Notes: generated by a model not told the origin, from the letters alone. A stretch of DNA of 64,000 bases from Thermohalobaculum sp039815685 (GCA_039815685.1 JBCBYV010000010.1:1-64000), one strand, 5' to 3'; shown: positions 8,314-17,769, counted from the stretch's first letter. Made by a program: numbers and translations.

Positions 8314-9495
8314 ATGGACACGACGGGGGACGGGGAGGCATCGGTCGGGCTCGAACCCGTTCCCGTCTTCGATGGTCATAACGACACGATCCTGCGCCTC
8401 GAATTCGCGGAGCGGAGCGGACGGCCGCGGAACTTTGCGGTGCCTCCGGGCGCGGGTGGGCCGAGGCTCGCCATCGACCTGCCCCGGGCGCAGCAAGGGG
8501 GCTTTGCCGGCGGGATCTTCGCGATGTTCACGCCCTCGGAACGCGCGATCGCTGCGGCGAGCGCGCCGGCCGGGCAGAAGGCCAAGAGCAACGGCGACAG
8601 TGTGGCGGGCCTGACCGGGCGAGCCGATGCGGTGCCGCAGGAAATCGCGCTGGCTTTCACCACGGCGCTCTTCGCCCGCCTCCGCCGCCTTGCGCGCACC
8701 CACGCGCCGGATCTCGCGATTGCCGGGGATGCCGGCGGTCTGCGTGCCGCGATGGCCGAGGGGCGCATCGCCATCCTGCCGCATGTGGAGGGGGCGGAGT
8801 GCATCGACCCGGATCTCGCCACGCTCGAGGTCCTGCACGCCGCCGGCCTGCGCTCGCTCGGGCCCGTGTGGTCGCGCTCGAATGCCTTCGGTCACGGCGC
8901 GCCGATGGAGGCGCAGCCGGATCTCGATCCCGGTGAGGGGCTGACCGATGCCGGGCGGGCTTTGGTGGCCGGCTGCGAGGCGATGGGGGTCCTGATCGAC
9001 TGCGCGCATCTGACGGAGCGTGGCTTCTGGGACGTGGCCGCGATCTCGGATCAGCCGCTGGTTGTGAGCCATTCGAATGCCCACGCCATTTGCCCCTCCG
9101 CGCGCAACCTCACCGACAAACAACTCGATGCGGTGGCGGAGCGCGGAGGCCTTGTCGGGCTCAACTTCCACGTCGCCTTCCTGCGGCCCGACTGCAAGCA
9201 CGATATGGATACAGGCCTCGACGTCCTCCTCCGCCATCTCGACCATCTGCTGGAGCGGCTGGGCGAGCAGGGTGTCGCGCTCGGCTCTGATTTCGACGGC
9301 TGCCTTCTGCCTCGCGAGATCGGGGATGTGACCGGTCTCCAGCGTCTCGTCGCGGCCATGCGGCAGGCCGGGTATGGCGAGGCGCTGATCGCGCGGATCG
9401 CGCGCGAGAACTGGCTCGACATGCTGGCGCGCGTTCTCCCGGCCGAGACACCGCCTGGGGCTGCGAACGGGAACACCGGAGGAGAGGAACGATGA
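8314..9495 (+). CDS. Membrane dipeptidase family protein (peptidase M19)
   Basis: A 393-residue zinc peptidase of the renal dipeptidase family, which cleaves dipeptides including ones with a D-residue. Metal-site motifs are visible: DGHND near residue 21, HVEGAE near 155, VSHSNAHAICPSARN near 250, and LGSDFDG near 325. There is no signal peptide, so it is probably cytoplasmic. The ATG at 8314 has only a weak ribosome site. The stop codon overlaps the start of the next gene (ATGA), suggesting coupling. Confidence 0.92.
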   Translation: MDTTGDGEASVGLEPVPVFDGHNDTILRLEFAERSGRPRNFAVPPGAGGPRLAIDLPRAQQGGFAGGIFAMFTPSERAIAAASAPAGQKAKSNGDSVAGLTGRADAVPQEIALAFTTALFARLRRLARTHAPDLAIAGDAGGLRAAMAEGRIAILPHVEGAECIDPDLATLEVLHAAGLRSLGPVWSRSNAFGHGAPMEAQPDLDPGEGLTDAGRALVAGCEAMGVLIDCAHLTERGFWDVAAISDQPLVVSHSNAHAICPSARNLTDKQLDAVAERGGLVGLNFHVAFLRPDCKHDMDTGLDVLLRHLDHLLERLGEQGVALGSDFDGCLLPREIGDVTGLQRLVAAMRQAGYGEALIARIARENWLDMLARVLPAETPPGAANGNTGGEER

Positions 9496-10064
9496 TCGCT
9501 TGGGTGCTCGCCACGTTACTCAGCGTGACGATCCCAGAAGGCGCCGAGCCCTTTCTCTCGGAGGGCTCGGTCTATGCCGAGATCGAGGGCGCGGATGTCA
9601 CGGTGCTGGTGTTCGAAAAAGCGCTGGCGATGCGGGCGCTGGCGGAGTTCGAGGAAACCCATGCCGACCCGTCGAAGGCGCGGGCCGGGGTCACGGTGAG
9701 CCACTTCGAGACAGGCGAGGCGGCAGGGCGGCCCAGCACAATCGTGGACTACGAAAAGCCGGCAGCTGTTGCCCGGCTGAACGACGCCGGCGAGGTGGAG
9801 ATCGTGCCGGGCGTCGAGCGGACGCGGCAGACCTATGTCGATCTCGGCGGCCCGCGCCTCGTGCTGACCGTCTGGACGAAGGACGACGAAGTCGATGTCG
9901 TCGCCCTCTCCGACCGCCTGATCGCTGAGATCGTGCCCGGTGCCGGAGAGACCGAAGGCGCCGTTGGCCTGACAGTCGACGGTCAGCCGCTCGAGACCGC
10001 GGGGGAGACCTTGGGGGATGATCCGCTCGCCCAACCCCTGGTGATCGACCTGGCCGCGGAGTGA
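9492..10064 (+). CDS. Small hypothetical protein coupled to dipeptidase
   Basis: A 190-residue protein with a short hydrophobic N-terminus (MIAWVLATLLSVTIPEGAEP), which may be a weak signal peptide, followed by an acidic alpha/beta sequence with no motif I recognise. Its ATG at 9492 overlaps the dipeptidase stop and is preceded by GGAGAGGA, so it is very likely translated and coregulated with it. Function unknown. It ends 53 bases before the tRNA. Confidence 0.7.
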   Translation: MIAWVLATLLSVTIPEGAEPFLSEGSVYAEIEGADVTVLVFEKALAMRALAEFEETHADPSKARAGVTVSHFETGEAAGRPSTIVDYEKPAAVARLNDAGEVEIVPGVERTRQTYVDLGGPRLVLTVWTKDDEVDVVALSDRLIAEIVPGAGETEGAVGLTVDGQPLETAGETLGDDPLAQPLVIDLAAE

Positions 10065-10117
10065 CGCGGGCACTGGCTTGACGCGCAGAGCCCCAGCCCG
10101 TAAGCCGCGCGCCACGT

Positions 10118-10194
10118 GGCGAGGTAGCTCAGCCGGTTAGAGCGCACGACTCATAATCGTGAGGTCGAGAGTTCGAGTCTCTCCCTCGCCACCA
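10118..10194 (+). tRNA. tRNA-Met (CAT), elongator type
   Basis: All arms fold: the acceptor GGCGAGG pairs with CCTCGCC, the D stem is GCTC/GAGC, the anticodon stem CACGA/TCGTG holds loop CTCATAA with anticodon CAT at 10152-10154, and the T stem GAGAG/CTCTC carries TTCGAGT. Discriminator A and CCA are encoded. The first acceptor pair G-C and an anticodon arm like that of E. coli elongator tRNA-Met argue against initiator tRNA; tRNA-Ile2 with a CAT anticodon is less likely but not fully excluded. Confidence 0.95.
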
Positions 10195-10519
10195 GCAAAC
10201 TTCAGATCGCCGAGTTGTGTCGTGGGCGCGTCTGCGCGTCGTGGCGCGGTTGCGCTGCTACCCTACGATGCCAGTCGCAGTGTGAGAACAACCGGGTTCA
10301 GAGCTGCGATAGGCGCTGTGGGCGCCCGAAGCCGGCGGTACGCCTTGCTGGCGCGAAGCAGATATAGGCCCGTAATTCCGACGCTCTGAGCTTGACGTAG
10401 CGACAAGCAATTCTCAATGAGATGTGAAATTGGTCTCTTTAGAATTGATATTCGTCATCATGTCTCCACAGTCACTGCGTATAAATATCAAGAATGGTGC
10501 AGCGTGAGGAGGTGGAGCA
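10195..10519. other. Gene-free interval after tRNA, turning AT-rich
   Basis: Up to about 10390 the base composition is normal for the window. From about 10400 it drops sharply to AT-rich sequence. I see no gene in this part. A TATAAA -10-like sequence at 10480-10485 lies 35 bases before the small ORF, without an obvious -35 box. Confidence 0.5.
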
Positions 10520-10606
10520 ATGGGAATGAGGGTATTCGTTATCGTGGGTGGAATTCTGTTCCTTTGTAATTGGCTTGGAATTTCGTTAATTGCAAACGCC
10601 GCATAG
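10520..10606 (+). CDS. 28-residue hydrophobic membrane peptide
   Basis: This short frame encodes 28 residues starting MGMRVFVIVGGILFLCNWLG and ending NAA. It is one continuous hydrophobic helix with a single Arg near the N-terminus, so a single-pass inner-membrane peptide with a cytoplasmic N-terminus is likely. Translation support is unusually strong: AGGAGGTGGA at 10507-10516 is a near-perfect Shine-Dalgarno site seven bases from the ATG. The gene lies in an AT-rich stretch unlike the rest of the window, just downstream of a tRNA. No homologue is recognised and the function is unknown. Confidence 0.6.
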   Translation: MGMRVFVIVGGILFLCNWLGISLIANAA

Positions 10607-11016
10607 CCTCAGAGTTGTAGCAAATTGCCCATTTAATTTTCAGGGTTGTGATGCAGCCTGGGATCTTTTGTTTAAGAGCCGTATGCATTATCTAATTGAG
10701 ATTATGCCGTAGATCTCAAGAATTTTACACAATTTCGCGGATGTTTGTGCCAAGAGCGTATGACGCTATGGATCGCGATCGCAACCCTGAATGTGCGTCG
10801 CAACGGTCATGCGGTCCCGGCTGAATACGCCTGGCGGCAAGCTGGATTGCCGGATGAAGACCGGGAATGACGGTGCCATATGTCTCGACCTGATCACTGG
10901 GATGCCCTTCAGGGGCCGACCCATGTCTGTCGAAAGCGGTTTTGGTTGGCGTCCTCCTTTTGCGTGTCGCCCGACCGCGGATAAGCTCGCGACGGTAACG
11001 ACCGTGGGAGGTGGCG
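10607..11016. other. Gene-free interval, AT-rich then normal
   Basis: The AT-rich stretch ends near 10750. The remainder contains one copy of the 30-base palindrome family (10842-10871) and the leader of the monooxygenase gene. No further gene is seen. Confidence 0.5.
10842..10871. repeat. 30-bp palindromic repeat, diverged copy
   Basis: The unit starts CTGGATTGCCGG and ends GAATGAC, matching the ends and core of the units at 1325-1354 and 6585-6614 with several substitutions. A possible degenerate inverted partner precedes it around 10806-10834. Confidence 0.6.
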
Positions 11017-12255
11017 ATGCGGGTGATCATTGCCGGGGGTGGCATCGGTGGCGCCGCGCTGGCACTGGCGCTCGGCGAGAAGGGTATCGAGCCGCTGGTG
11101 TTCGAGCGGGCGTCCGCGATCCGCGAGCTAGGTGTCGGCATCAACATCTTGCCGCATGCCGTTGAGCATCTCTCGCGCTGGGGTCTGCTTGGCGCACTCG
11201 ATGCCGCGGGGATCCGGACAGCGGAGCTGGTCTACAAGACCGCGAGCGGTCAGGACATTCTCTCGCAGCCACGCGGGCTGGCGGCGGGTCTGGCGAGCCC
11301 GCAGTTTTCCATCCATCGCGGCATGCTTCTCGGCATCATGGCGGAAGGTGTGCGCGCAACCCTCGGCGAAGAGACGATCCGCACCGGCCACCGGCTCGTC
11401 GCATTCGAGGAGCGCGAGGAGGGCGTAACGGCGGATTTCGAGACCGCGGACGGGCGGGTCCGCATCGCAGGCGACGTGCTGGTGGGGGCCGACGGCATTC
11501 ATTCGACCGTGCGCGCCGCATTGGCCGGGCGGGAGGAGCCGCCGCGCTGGAACGGCGTTCTGATGTGGCGCGGGGCGGGTTGTGCACCGAGCTTCCTGAC
11601 CGGTTCCTCAATGATCATCGCGGGCGGCATGCGCGCGAAGCTCGTTCTCTATCCCATCCACGCCGATCCCGCGCGGCCCGGTGAGCGGCTGACGAACTGG
11701 GTGATCTGTGCCTCGAAGGGCGAGCCGGGTGATCCGTTGCCCGTCGATCAGGACTGGCAGGCGCCCGCGACGGCGGAGGAGGCGCTGGCCGAAGCCGAAG
11801 GGCTGCATGTGGACGAGATCGACCTCGAGGCACTCGTGCGGGCAAGCCCCGCGATCCATCTCTACCCGATGTGCGATCGCGAGCCCCTGGCGTGCTGGGC
11901 GGCACCCGGCGGGCGCGTCACGCTGCTCGGCGATGCGGCCCATCCGATGTACCCTGTCGGATCCAACGGCGCGAGCCAGGCGGTGCTGGATGCCGTCGCG
12001 CTGGCGGGTGCCTTGTCGGCCGAGGGTCTTGATGGTGTCGCTTCCTACGAGGCGGAGCGTCGGCCGGCGACCGCCGATATCGTGCGTGCGAACCGGAAGG
12101 GCGGGCCGGAGCAGGTGATCGACCTCGTCGAACGCCGCGCCCCCGACGGCTTCACCGATCTCGACGCCGTGGCGACCGAGGCCGAGCTGAAAGCCATCGT
12201 CGGAAGCTACAACCACATGACCGCTGGCCCGCAGACGGCCTCTACAGAAGGTTGA
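11017..12255 (+). CDS. FAD-dependent monooxygenase, PhzS-like
   Basis: A 412-residue class A flavoprotein monooxygenase. It has the N-terminal dinucleotide motif IIAGGGIGGAALALAL, the mid-sequence VGADGIHSTVRA (about residues 161-172), and the second FAD motif LGDAAHPMYPVGSNGASQA (about 306-324). The GDAAHPMYP-G-NGASQA form resembles PhzS-type aromatic hydroxylases and related flavin-dependent oxidoreductases rather than salicylate hydroxylase. It would hydroxylate an aromatic or heterocyclic substrate with NAD(P)H and oxygen; no phenazine genes are near, so the substrate is unknown. The ATG at 11017 sits behind GGGAGG; a GTG at 11011 is the alternative. It appears to be a single-gene transcript. 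Confidence 0.88.
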   Translation: MRVIIAGGGIGGAALALALGEKGIEPLVFERASAIRELGVGINILPHAVEHLSRWGLLGALDAAGIRTAELVYKTASGQDILSQPRGLAAGLASPQFSIHRGMLLGIMAEGVRATLGEETIRTGHRLVAFEEREEGVTADFETADGRVRIAGDVLVGADGIHSTVRAALAGREEPPRWNGVLMWRGAGCAPSFLTGSSMIIAGGMRAKLVLYPIHADPARPGERLTNWVICASKGEPGDPLPVDQDWQAPATAEEALAEAEGLHVDEIDLEALVRASPAIHLYPMCDREPLACWAAPGGRVTLLGDAAHPMYPVGSNGASQAVLDAVALAGALSAEGLDGVASYEAERRPATADIVRANRKGGPEQVIDLVERRAPDGFTDLDAVATEAELKAIVGSYNHMTAGPQTASTEG

Positions 12256-12529
12256 TCGTCACGAGGTGGCTGCCGCCGTGCCCGTGGAGCGCAAGCGAGG
12301 AGCATGCTGTGCGCGCCCGCGCCCACCCACGTCAGTCTTCCGGCAATGACGTGAATAATCGGCGAATACTCCCGCCCGGTATCGACGGAGGGTTTATTGG
12401 CTCGCGAACCGGCTGCCTGCGCCGCCGAGCCGTCGGCGACGGGAAACGCTTTGGCGCGGGGCAGGTGACATCGGTCGCTGCATCGCGTGGGCCGATCACG
12501 CGGCGGTGGCATGCGTCCTGCGGGCGCTC

Positions 12530-13297
12530 TCAGATCGTGCGACCGCCGTCCACCTCCAGGACCACGCCGGTGATGAAGGCCGCCTCGTCCGAGCAGAGAT
12601 AGAGGGCGGCGTTGGCGATGTCCTCGGGCTCGGAGAGGCGGCCGAGCGGGACGGTGGCGATGAAGCGCGCTCGGTTCTCCGGCGTGTCCTCCATGCCCAT
12701 GAAGGTCTCGAGGAGTGCCGTCGCGCCCATCACCGGCGCGATGCAGTTCACCCGCACGCGGTCGGGCGCAAGCTCGGCCGCGAGGCTGCGGGAGACGAGG
12801 TTCACCGCGCCCTTCGACGCATTGTACCAGGTGAGGCCCGGGCGGGGGCGGATGCCGGCGGTCGATCCGATGTTCAGCATCACGCCACCACCCGTCGCCC
12901 GCCAGTGCGGCAGCAGGGCGTGGGTCACGTGGTAGATCGACTTCACATTGATCGCGAAGACCCGGTCGAAGTCCTCCTCCGTCACCTCCGCAATGGGTCG
13001 GTTCTTGTGCGACCAGCCAGCGTTGTTGATCGCGATGTCGAGCTTGCCGAAGGCGTCCGTGACGGCCGCCAGGGACTGGCGCACCGCCGCTCCGTCAGAG
13101 ACATCGCAGCCGAGCGCCATGGCACCCTCCCCGATCCCTTCCGCGACCGCCTCCGCGCCCTCCCGGTTGAGGTCGAGGAGGGCGACGCGCGCGCCTTCCG
13201 CTGCGAAGCGCTCCGCCATTTCCCGGCCGAAGCCCGAGGCGCCGCCGGTGATCATCGCCGTCTTGCCCGCGAGGCGCCCTGTTCCCGAGTTCGCCAT
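12530..13297 (-). CDS. SDR family NAD(P)-dependent oxidoreductase
   Basis: A 255-residue classical short-chain dehydrogenase. The cofactor motif TGGASGFG is at about residues 14-21, NNAG near 92, the catalytic Ser and YNASK motif (YNASKGAVN) near 158-163, and the C-terminus ends FITGVVLEVDGGRTI. The frame is open further upstream, but the ATG at 13297 has GGGAGGAG before it and gives the usual N-terminus. The substrate is not deducible. It is divergently transcribed from the DUF488 gene over a 67-base shared promoter region. Confidence 0.93.
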   Translation of the reverse strand: MANSGTGRLAGKTAMITGGASGFGREMAERFAAEGARVALLDLNREGAEAVAEGIGEGAMALGCDVSDGAAVRQSLAAVTDAFGKLDIAINNAGWSHKNRPIAEVTEEDFDRVFAINVKSIYHVTHALLPHWRATGGGVMLNIGSTAGIRPRPGLTWYNASKGAVNLVSRSLAAELAPDRVRVNCIAPVMGATALLETFMGMEDTPENRARFIATVPLGRLSEPEDIANAALYLCSDEAAFITGVVLEVDGGRTI

Positions 13298-13364
13298 GCC
13301 GTCTCCTCCCATTGCACTTGCCGCCCCCGCCTGTTTCGGTGGCGGGGTTCGAAAGGAGGCTCGC

Positions 13365-13790
13365 ATGGAACCGGGTATCGTGACCATCGGGTACGAGAAG
13401 GCGACGCTCGACGACGTATACGCGCGGCTGACAGCGGCCGGGGTGACGCGGCTTGTGGATGTGCGCGCCGTTGCGTCCTCGCGCCGGGCGGGGTTTTCGA
13501 AGTCGCTGCTGGCCGCCGGGCTGGCGGAGGCCGGGATCGCCTACACCCATCTCCGCGCGCTTGGGACGCCCAAGGCCGGTCGGGACGCGGTGCGGGCAGG
13601 GCGTGTCGAGGAGATGCGCCGGATCTATGACGATGCCTTGGAGCAGCCCGAGGCGGTGGATGCCTTCGCCGAGCTCCGGGCGATTGCCGCGGCGGAGCGG
13701 GTGGCGCTCCTTTGCTACGAGGCCGATCCCTCGACATGCCATCGTCGGATCCTGACGGAGCGTCTGGGCCTGCCCGTGACCGACCTCTAG
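13365..13790 (+). CDS. DUF488 family protein
   Basis: A 141-residue protein beginning MEPGIVTIGYEKATLDDVYARL, with LVDVRAVASSRRAGFSK and the C-terminal signature LLCYEADPSTCHRRIL typical of DUF488 proteins. The two conserved Cys and the His-Arg-Arg could form a small-ligand or metal site, but no biochemical role is established for the family. The long frame extends upstream, yet AAAGGAGG at 13352-13359 and the family start select the ATG at 13365. It is divergent from the SDR gene. Confidence 0.9.
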   Translation: MEPGIVTIGYEKATLDDVYARLTAAGVTRLVDVRAVASSRRAGFSKSLLAAGLAEAGIAYTHLRALGTPKAGRDAVRAGRVEEMRRIYDDALEQPEAVDAFAELRAIAAAERVALLCYEADPSTCHRRILTERLGLPVTDL

Positions 13791-13882
13791 AAGGCGCCTC
13801 TCCGCGAAATCTGCACGAGGGTTGCGGGAGGAGCCGGGGAGTGCCGGCAATCCTCTGCACGCCCGGACCCTAGCACGGGGTC

Positions 13883-15472
13883 ATGAGCAGCAGGTTTCAT
13901 GATTCCCCCGTCGCGACCCCCCGCAGGTTTCCAACACTGAGCACCGGCAGCGCGGCTGCTGCACTCCTGGTCGTCGCCGCAGCGGTGGCGGCGGCCGAGC
14001 CGTTGCGCTGGCTCGTCGTCACCTGGACCGATCCTTCCTATGCCTCCGACGGCTGGGTCGTGGCACTCGCCATCGCCGTGATGGCGGGGCGGAGCGCGCT
14101 CTCACCGCGACGGGCCGGCCTGCCGGCGCGGCATGGACGGGCGTTGGCCCTGGTCGCCGCGACGCTGGCGCTGCGCATCGCCGGGGAGGTGCTGGCCATC
14201 GGCATCCTGGGCGGTCTGGCCCTCGCGCTCGATGTGCTGGCGCTTGCGCTCGCGGCGGGGCTCCATGAGCGGGAGCGGGCGGTGTCGCCCTTCTGGCTTT
14301 CGGTCGCCTTCCTCTTTGCGCTGCCGCTCGAGCGGATCCTGCAGCGGATCCTCGGCTACCCGATGCAGTCGATCTCGGCCGAGGGTGCGTGCGGGTTGCT
14401 GTGGCTCCTGCCGGAGCGGTTGGCGGGGCCGCTTTCCTGCGAGGGGCTGGCAATCACGCTTGGGAACGCCCGGGTGCTGGTCGATCTACCCTGCTCGGGC
14501 GCGCGCGGGGTGCTCCTGCAGGGGCTATTGTTCGCGCTCCTCTGTGCCCATCACCGCCCGGGCTTTCACGCGGTGCTGATGGGCGGGGCGCTGGCGCTTG
14601 CCGCGGCCCTTCTCGCCAACAGTCTGCGGATCGCAGGCATTGCCGTCGGCGAGGCGCTGGGCCTGCCGCTCCTCAGCGAGCCCTGGCATGGAGCGACGGG
14701 CCTCGCGGCCATCCTGATCGCTGCCATCCCGGTCTTCCTTTGGGCCGCATGGCTGCGCGGTGGCGCCGAAGGTCCTATCGCGGCATCGGTAGAGCATCGG
14801 TCCGCGCGCAGCCGGGCGCGGGGCGGGCGGGCTGTCCTCGCATCGGCCGCCCTTCTCTGCCTTCTTGCCGGCAGCCTCTCCTTCCTGCCGACGCGGCCCG
14901 TCGATGCCGGGGCGAGCACCGATATCGTGCTGCCCGATCGGCTCGACGGCCATCGCGCAGCACCCTGGGCGCTGAGCGAGCGTGAGGCTGCGTATTATGC
15001 CCGGTTCGGCGGTGGGGCTGCCTCGGCCACCTATGGCGATATGGCGCTGACGGTGATCGCCTCGACCGCGCCGCTCCGCCATCTCCATGCGCCCGAGGAG
15101 TGTCTCGCCGGGCTTGGCTTCGAGCTCCGGTTACTCTCCACCGAGCGGCCGGCGGACGGTCAGGGTCTCGCCACCGCGCATTATCGCGCCACTGGTCCCG
15201 ACGGCCGCGTCTGGCACGTCGCCGCCAGCTTCGTGGCGGAGGACGGTACCAGCGTGCCGGGGATCGGGGAGGCGGCCTGGGCCTGGCTCACCGGTCCGCG
15301 CCAGCGCTGGCGCATGATCCGGCGCATCACGCCCTGGGACATGGCTCCGGCCGAGCGCGAGCGGCTCGAGACCGCGGCCCGCGCCTCGCTCGACCTCGCC
15401 CCTCTTCCCACCGCCGGCGACCGCTTTGCCGCGCTCCCCTCCCACCAGACCCACGAAGGAGATCAACGATGA
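13883..15472 (+). CDS. Exosortase fused to EpsI-like domain (XrtT-like)
   Basis: A 529-residue inner-membrane protein. Residues about 20-295 are polytopic with the exosortase active-site pattern: Cys204 in LVDLPCSGARG, Arg249 in NSLRIAG and His269 in EPWHGATG, each at a predicted membrane edge. Residues about 305-520 form an exported domain like EpsI, with HAPEECLAGLGFEL at 402-415. Exosortases are integral-membrane cysteine proteases that cut and sort proteins bearing PEP-CTERM tails. The gene overlaps the next one by four bases (ATGA), and that gene encodes a protein with such a tail, its evident substrate. From memory this matches a Rhodobacterales exosortase class called XrtT, but I cannot verify the subfamily. 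Confidence 0.85.
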   Translation: MSSRFHDSPVATPRRFPTLSTGSAAAALLVVAAAVAAAEPLRWLVVTWTDPSYASDGWVVALAIAVMAGRSALSPRRAGLPARHGRALALVAATLALRIAGEVLAIGILGGLALALDVLALALAAGLHERERAVSPFWLSVAFLFALPLERILQRILGYPMQSISAEGACGLLWLLPERLAGPLSCEGLAITLGNARVLVDLPCSGARGVLLQGLLFALLCAHHRPGFHAVLMGGALALAAALLANSLRIAGIAVGEALGLPLLSEPWHGATGLAAILIAAIPVFLWAAWLRGGAEGPIAASVEHRSARSRARGGRAVLASAALLCLLAGSLSFLPTRPVDAGASTDIVLPDRLDGHRAAPWALSEREAAYYARFGGGAASATYGDMALTVIASTAPLRHLHAPEECLAGLGFELRLLSTERPADGQGLATAHYRATGPDGRVWHVAASFVAEDGTSVPGIGEAAWAWLTGPRQRWRMIRRITPWDMAPAERERLETAARASLDLAPLPTAGDRFAALPSHQTHEGDQR

Positions 15473-17769
15473 TCCGCTCATTGCGCGCAGCAGCGCTCCT
15501 CCTCGCAGGGAGCCTTGCGCTCCCTGCCTTTGCCACCGCCCCGCCCGATCTGCCGCGCGAGCAGGGCGGCCGGCTCGAGGCCTTGATCGACGGACGACCC
15601 GTCGCACTGCCTGCGCTCGACACCGCCATCGAGGCGGATCTGCAGGGTGAGCTTGCCCATATCCGCGTGATCCAGACCTTCGAGAACCCCGGGAAGGTGC
15701 CGCTCAACGCCACCTATCTCTTCCCGCTGCCGGAGGATGCGGCGGTGAACGCCATGACCATGGAGGTGGGCGACGAGATCGTGCGTGCCGTGATCCGGGA
15801 GAAGGAGGAGGCGAAGAAGGTCTTTCAGGAGGCGCAGCGCGAGGGCAAGGCCGCCGCCCTCCTCGAGCAGCACCGCCCAAACATGTTCACGCAGAAGGTG
15901 GCGAACCTGATGCCGGGCCTGCCGGTGACGGTGACGCTGGAATTCGTGCAGGCGCTGCCGAAGATCGACGGGGCCTATCGCGTCGCACTGCCGCTCGTAG
16001 TCGGTCCCCGCTACCAGCCGGCGCCTGACCCGGCACCCCTCGCGAGCACGGTTGACCGGATCGCGCCGCAGCCGGTGACGGGCTCGACGGGGCGGTGGGA
16101 GATCAACGCGCTGCCGGAATACCCGGAGGTGGCGGGGATCGATCTGCCGAAGGAGATCGAGCGCGAGCGGTTGAGCATCACCCTCCGCCTGACCGCCGGC
16201 GTGCCGCTCGGCCGCATCTGGTCCGAAAGTCACGCCATCGATGTCGATCGAGGCGACGAGGGCGCCACGATTACGCTCGCGGGCGGCAAGGTCATCGACA
16301 ACCGGGACTTCCTCATGGCCTACACCCTTGGCGGGGCGGAGACGGCGGTGGGCATGCTGGCCCATGGGACCGAGCAGGGCGGCCATTTCAGCCTGCTGAT
16401 CACCCCGCCGGAGCGGCCCGATGCGGCTGAGATCGAGCAGCGCGAGCTTGTCTTCGTGCTCGACACCTCCGGTTCTATGCACGGCATTCCGATGGATGCA
16501 TCGAAACTGTTCATGCAGGCGGCCCTCGGCACTTTGCGCCCGGACGATACTTTCCGCATTCTGCGCTTCGCCTCCGGCACCTCCGCCTTCTCGGCACGGC
16601 CGGTGCAGGCGACCCCCGGCAATATTCGCGCCGCGCGGCGCTATGTGGAGAGCCTTGAGGCGAGCGGCGGGACGGAGATGGAGAACGCCATCCGCACGGC
16701 CTTTGCCGAGCCGGCAGCACCGGGTCGCCTCCGTCTCGTCACCTTCCTCTCGGACGGCTATATCGGAAACGAGGCGGATGTGCTGCGCGCGATCAACGAC
16801 GTGATCGGGGACGCGCGCATCTACGCCCTTGGTGTCGGCTCCTCGGTCAACCGCTATCTGCTGGAGGAGATGGCGCGGGAGGGGCGCGGTCATGTGCGCT
16901 TTGTCGATCCCACGAAGGATATCGAGGCGGATGCGCTGGCGCTGGCCGAGCGGATCGCGACGCCCGTGCTCTCGGACATCCGGATTGAGTGGGGCGGTCT
17001 CGGCGCCGAGGAGACGGTGCCCGAGCGGCTTCCGGATCTCTTTGCAGGCGATACGCTGCGCCTCACGGGCCGCTACGCCACGCCCGGCCAGCATAGGATC
17101 GTGATCCATGGCCGCAGCGGCGGACGTGCGGCGCGGCTGCCGGTGACGGTCGATATCCCGGCGGATACAGGGCCCGAGGGTGCCGCGATCCCGGTGGTCT
17201 GGGCCCGCGGGCAGATCGCGGATGCGATGCGGCAGGTCTCGCGTCTCGCCTCCACCGATCCGCGCCAGGCGGGGCTGAAGGAGCGGGTCACCGCCCTCGG
17301 CCTCGAGCACGGGCTCACCACGCGCTGGACCTCCTTCGTTGCGGTCAGCGAGAAGGTGGTGAACGAGCGGCCGGAGACGGCGGTGGACGGCAACATGCCG
17401 CTGCCGATGCCCGAGGGCGTGCCGACCAGCGCCTACCCCGATGCCGCGACGCCGACGGAGCGGCTTCGCCGTGCCTCCGCTGCTCAGGCTCCTGCAAAGG
17501 GCTTTGCCGCCGCGGAGACGCGGGCGCTTGCGGGCGCGACTCTCGTGGATGCGGCTGAGGATGCTGGCACGCTCGTCGCCGGGCCTGTGGGCCAGACCGG
17601 CGGGTCGCCCAAGGGCGGGATGATGGCGGTCTTCAGCGGCGGCTCGACGCCCGAGCCCGAGACGCTGGGGGGTCTCGCCGTGCTTGCCCTTGCCTGGATC
17701 GGCGCGCTGCTCCGCCGTCGCTTCCGCCGCCGTGCCGCGCGGGCCCGGCTGATCGAGGGCGCCGCCTGA
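15469..17769 (+). CDS. VIT and VWA domain protein with PEP-type sorting tail
   Basis: A 766-residue exported protein. It has a signal peptide (1-23, ending LPAFA), a VIT domain (about 30-160), a von Willebrand A domain (about 325-500) with an intact MIDAS motif DTSGS at 332-336, then a less conserved region. At the very end is a tripartite tail: PEPE at 728-731, a membrane helix (about 734-749) and an Arg-rich cluster (RRRFRRRAARAR). This is the arrangement of exosortase substrates, and it follows the exosortase gene with a four-base overlap. VIT-VWA proteins resemble inter-alpha-trypsin inhibitor heavy chains and bind other proteins or matrix. It is expected to be released from, or anchored at, the outer surface after processing. 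Confidence 0.88.
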   Translation: MIRSLRAAALLLAGSLALPAFATAPPDLPREQGGRLEALIDGRPVALPALDTAIEADLQGELAHIRVIQTFENPGKVPLNATYLFPLPEDAAVNAMTMEVGDEIVRAVIREKEEAKKVFQEAQREGKAAALLEQHRPNMFTQKVANLMPGLPVTVTLEFVQALPKIDGAYRVALPLVVGPRYQPAPDPAPLASTVDRIAPQPVTGSTGRWEINALPEYPEVAGIDLPKEIERERLSITLRLTAGVPLGRIWSESHAIDVDRGDEGATITLAGGKVIDNRDFLMAYTLGGAETAVGMLAHGTEQGGHFSLLITPPERPDAAEIEQRELVFVLDTSGSMHGIPMDASKLFMQAALGTLRPDDTFRILRFASGTSAFSARPVQATPGNIRAARRYVESLEASGGTEMENAIRTAFAEPAAPGRLRLVTFLSDGYIGNEADVLRAINDVIGDARIYALGVGSSVNRYLLEEMAREGRGHVRFVDPTKDIEADALALAERIATPVLSDIRIEWGGLGAEETVPERLPDLFAGDTLRLTGRYATPGQHRIVIHGRSGGRAARLPVTVDIPADTGPEGAAIPVVWARGQIADAMRQVSRLASTDPRQAGLKERVTALGLEHGLTTRWTSFVAVSEKVVNERPETAVDGNMPLPMPEGVPTSAYPDAATPTERLRRASAAQAPAKGFAAAETRALAGATLVDAAEDAGTLVAGPVGQTGGSPKGGMMAVFSGGSTPEPETLGGLAVLALAWIGALLRRRFRRRAARARLIEGAA

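Noticed and set aside
10118..10194. tRNA-Ile2 with lysidine-modified CAT anticodon
   Set aside because: The acceptor and anticodon arms resemble elongator tRNA-Met more than tRNA-Ile2; a model-based classifier would settle it.
10391..10409. CTTGACGTAGCGACAAG as another MerR operator
   Set aside because: Only the outer four bases are palindromic and no acyl-CoA gene is near; similarity to the 30062 site is limited to the left half.
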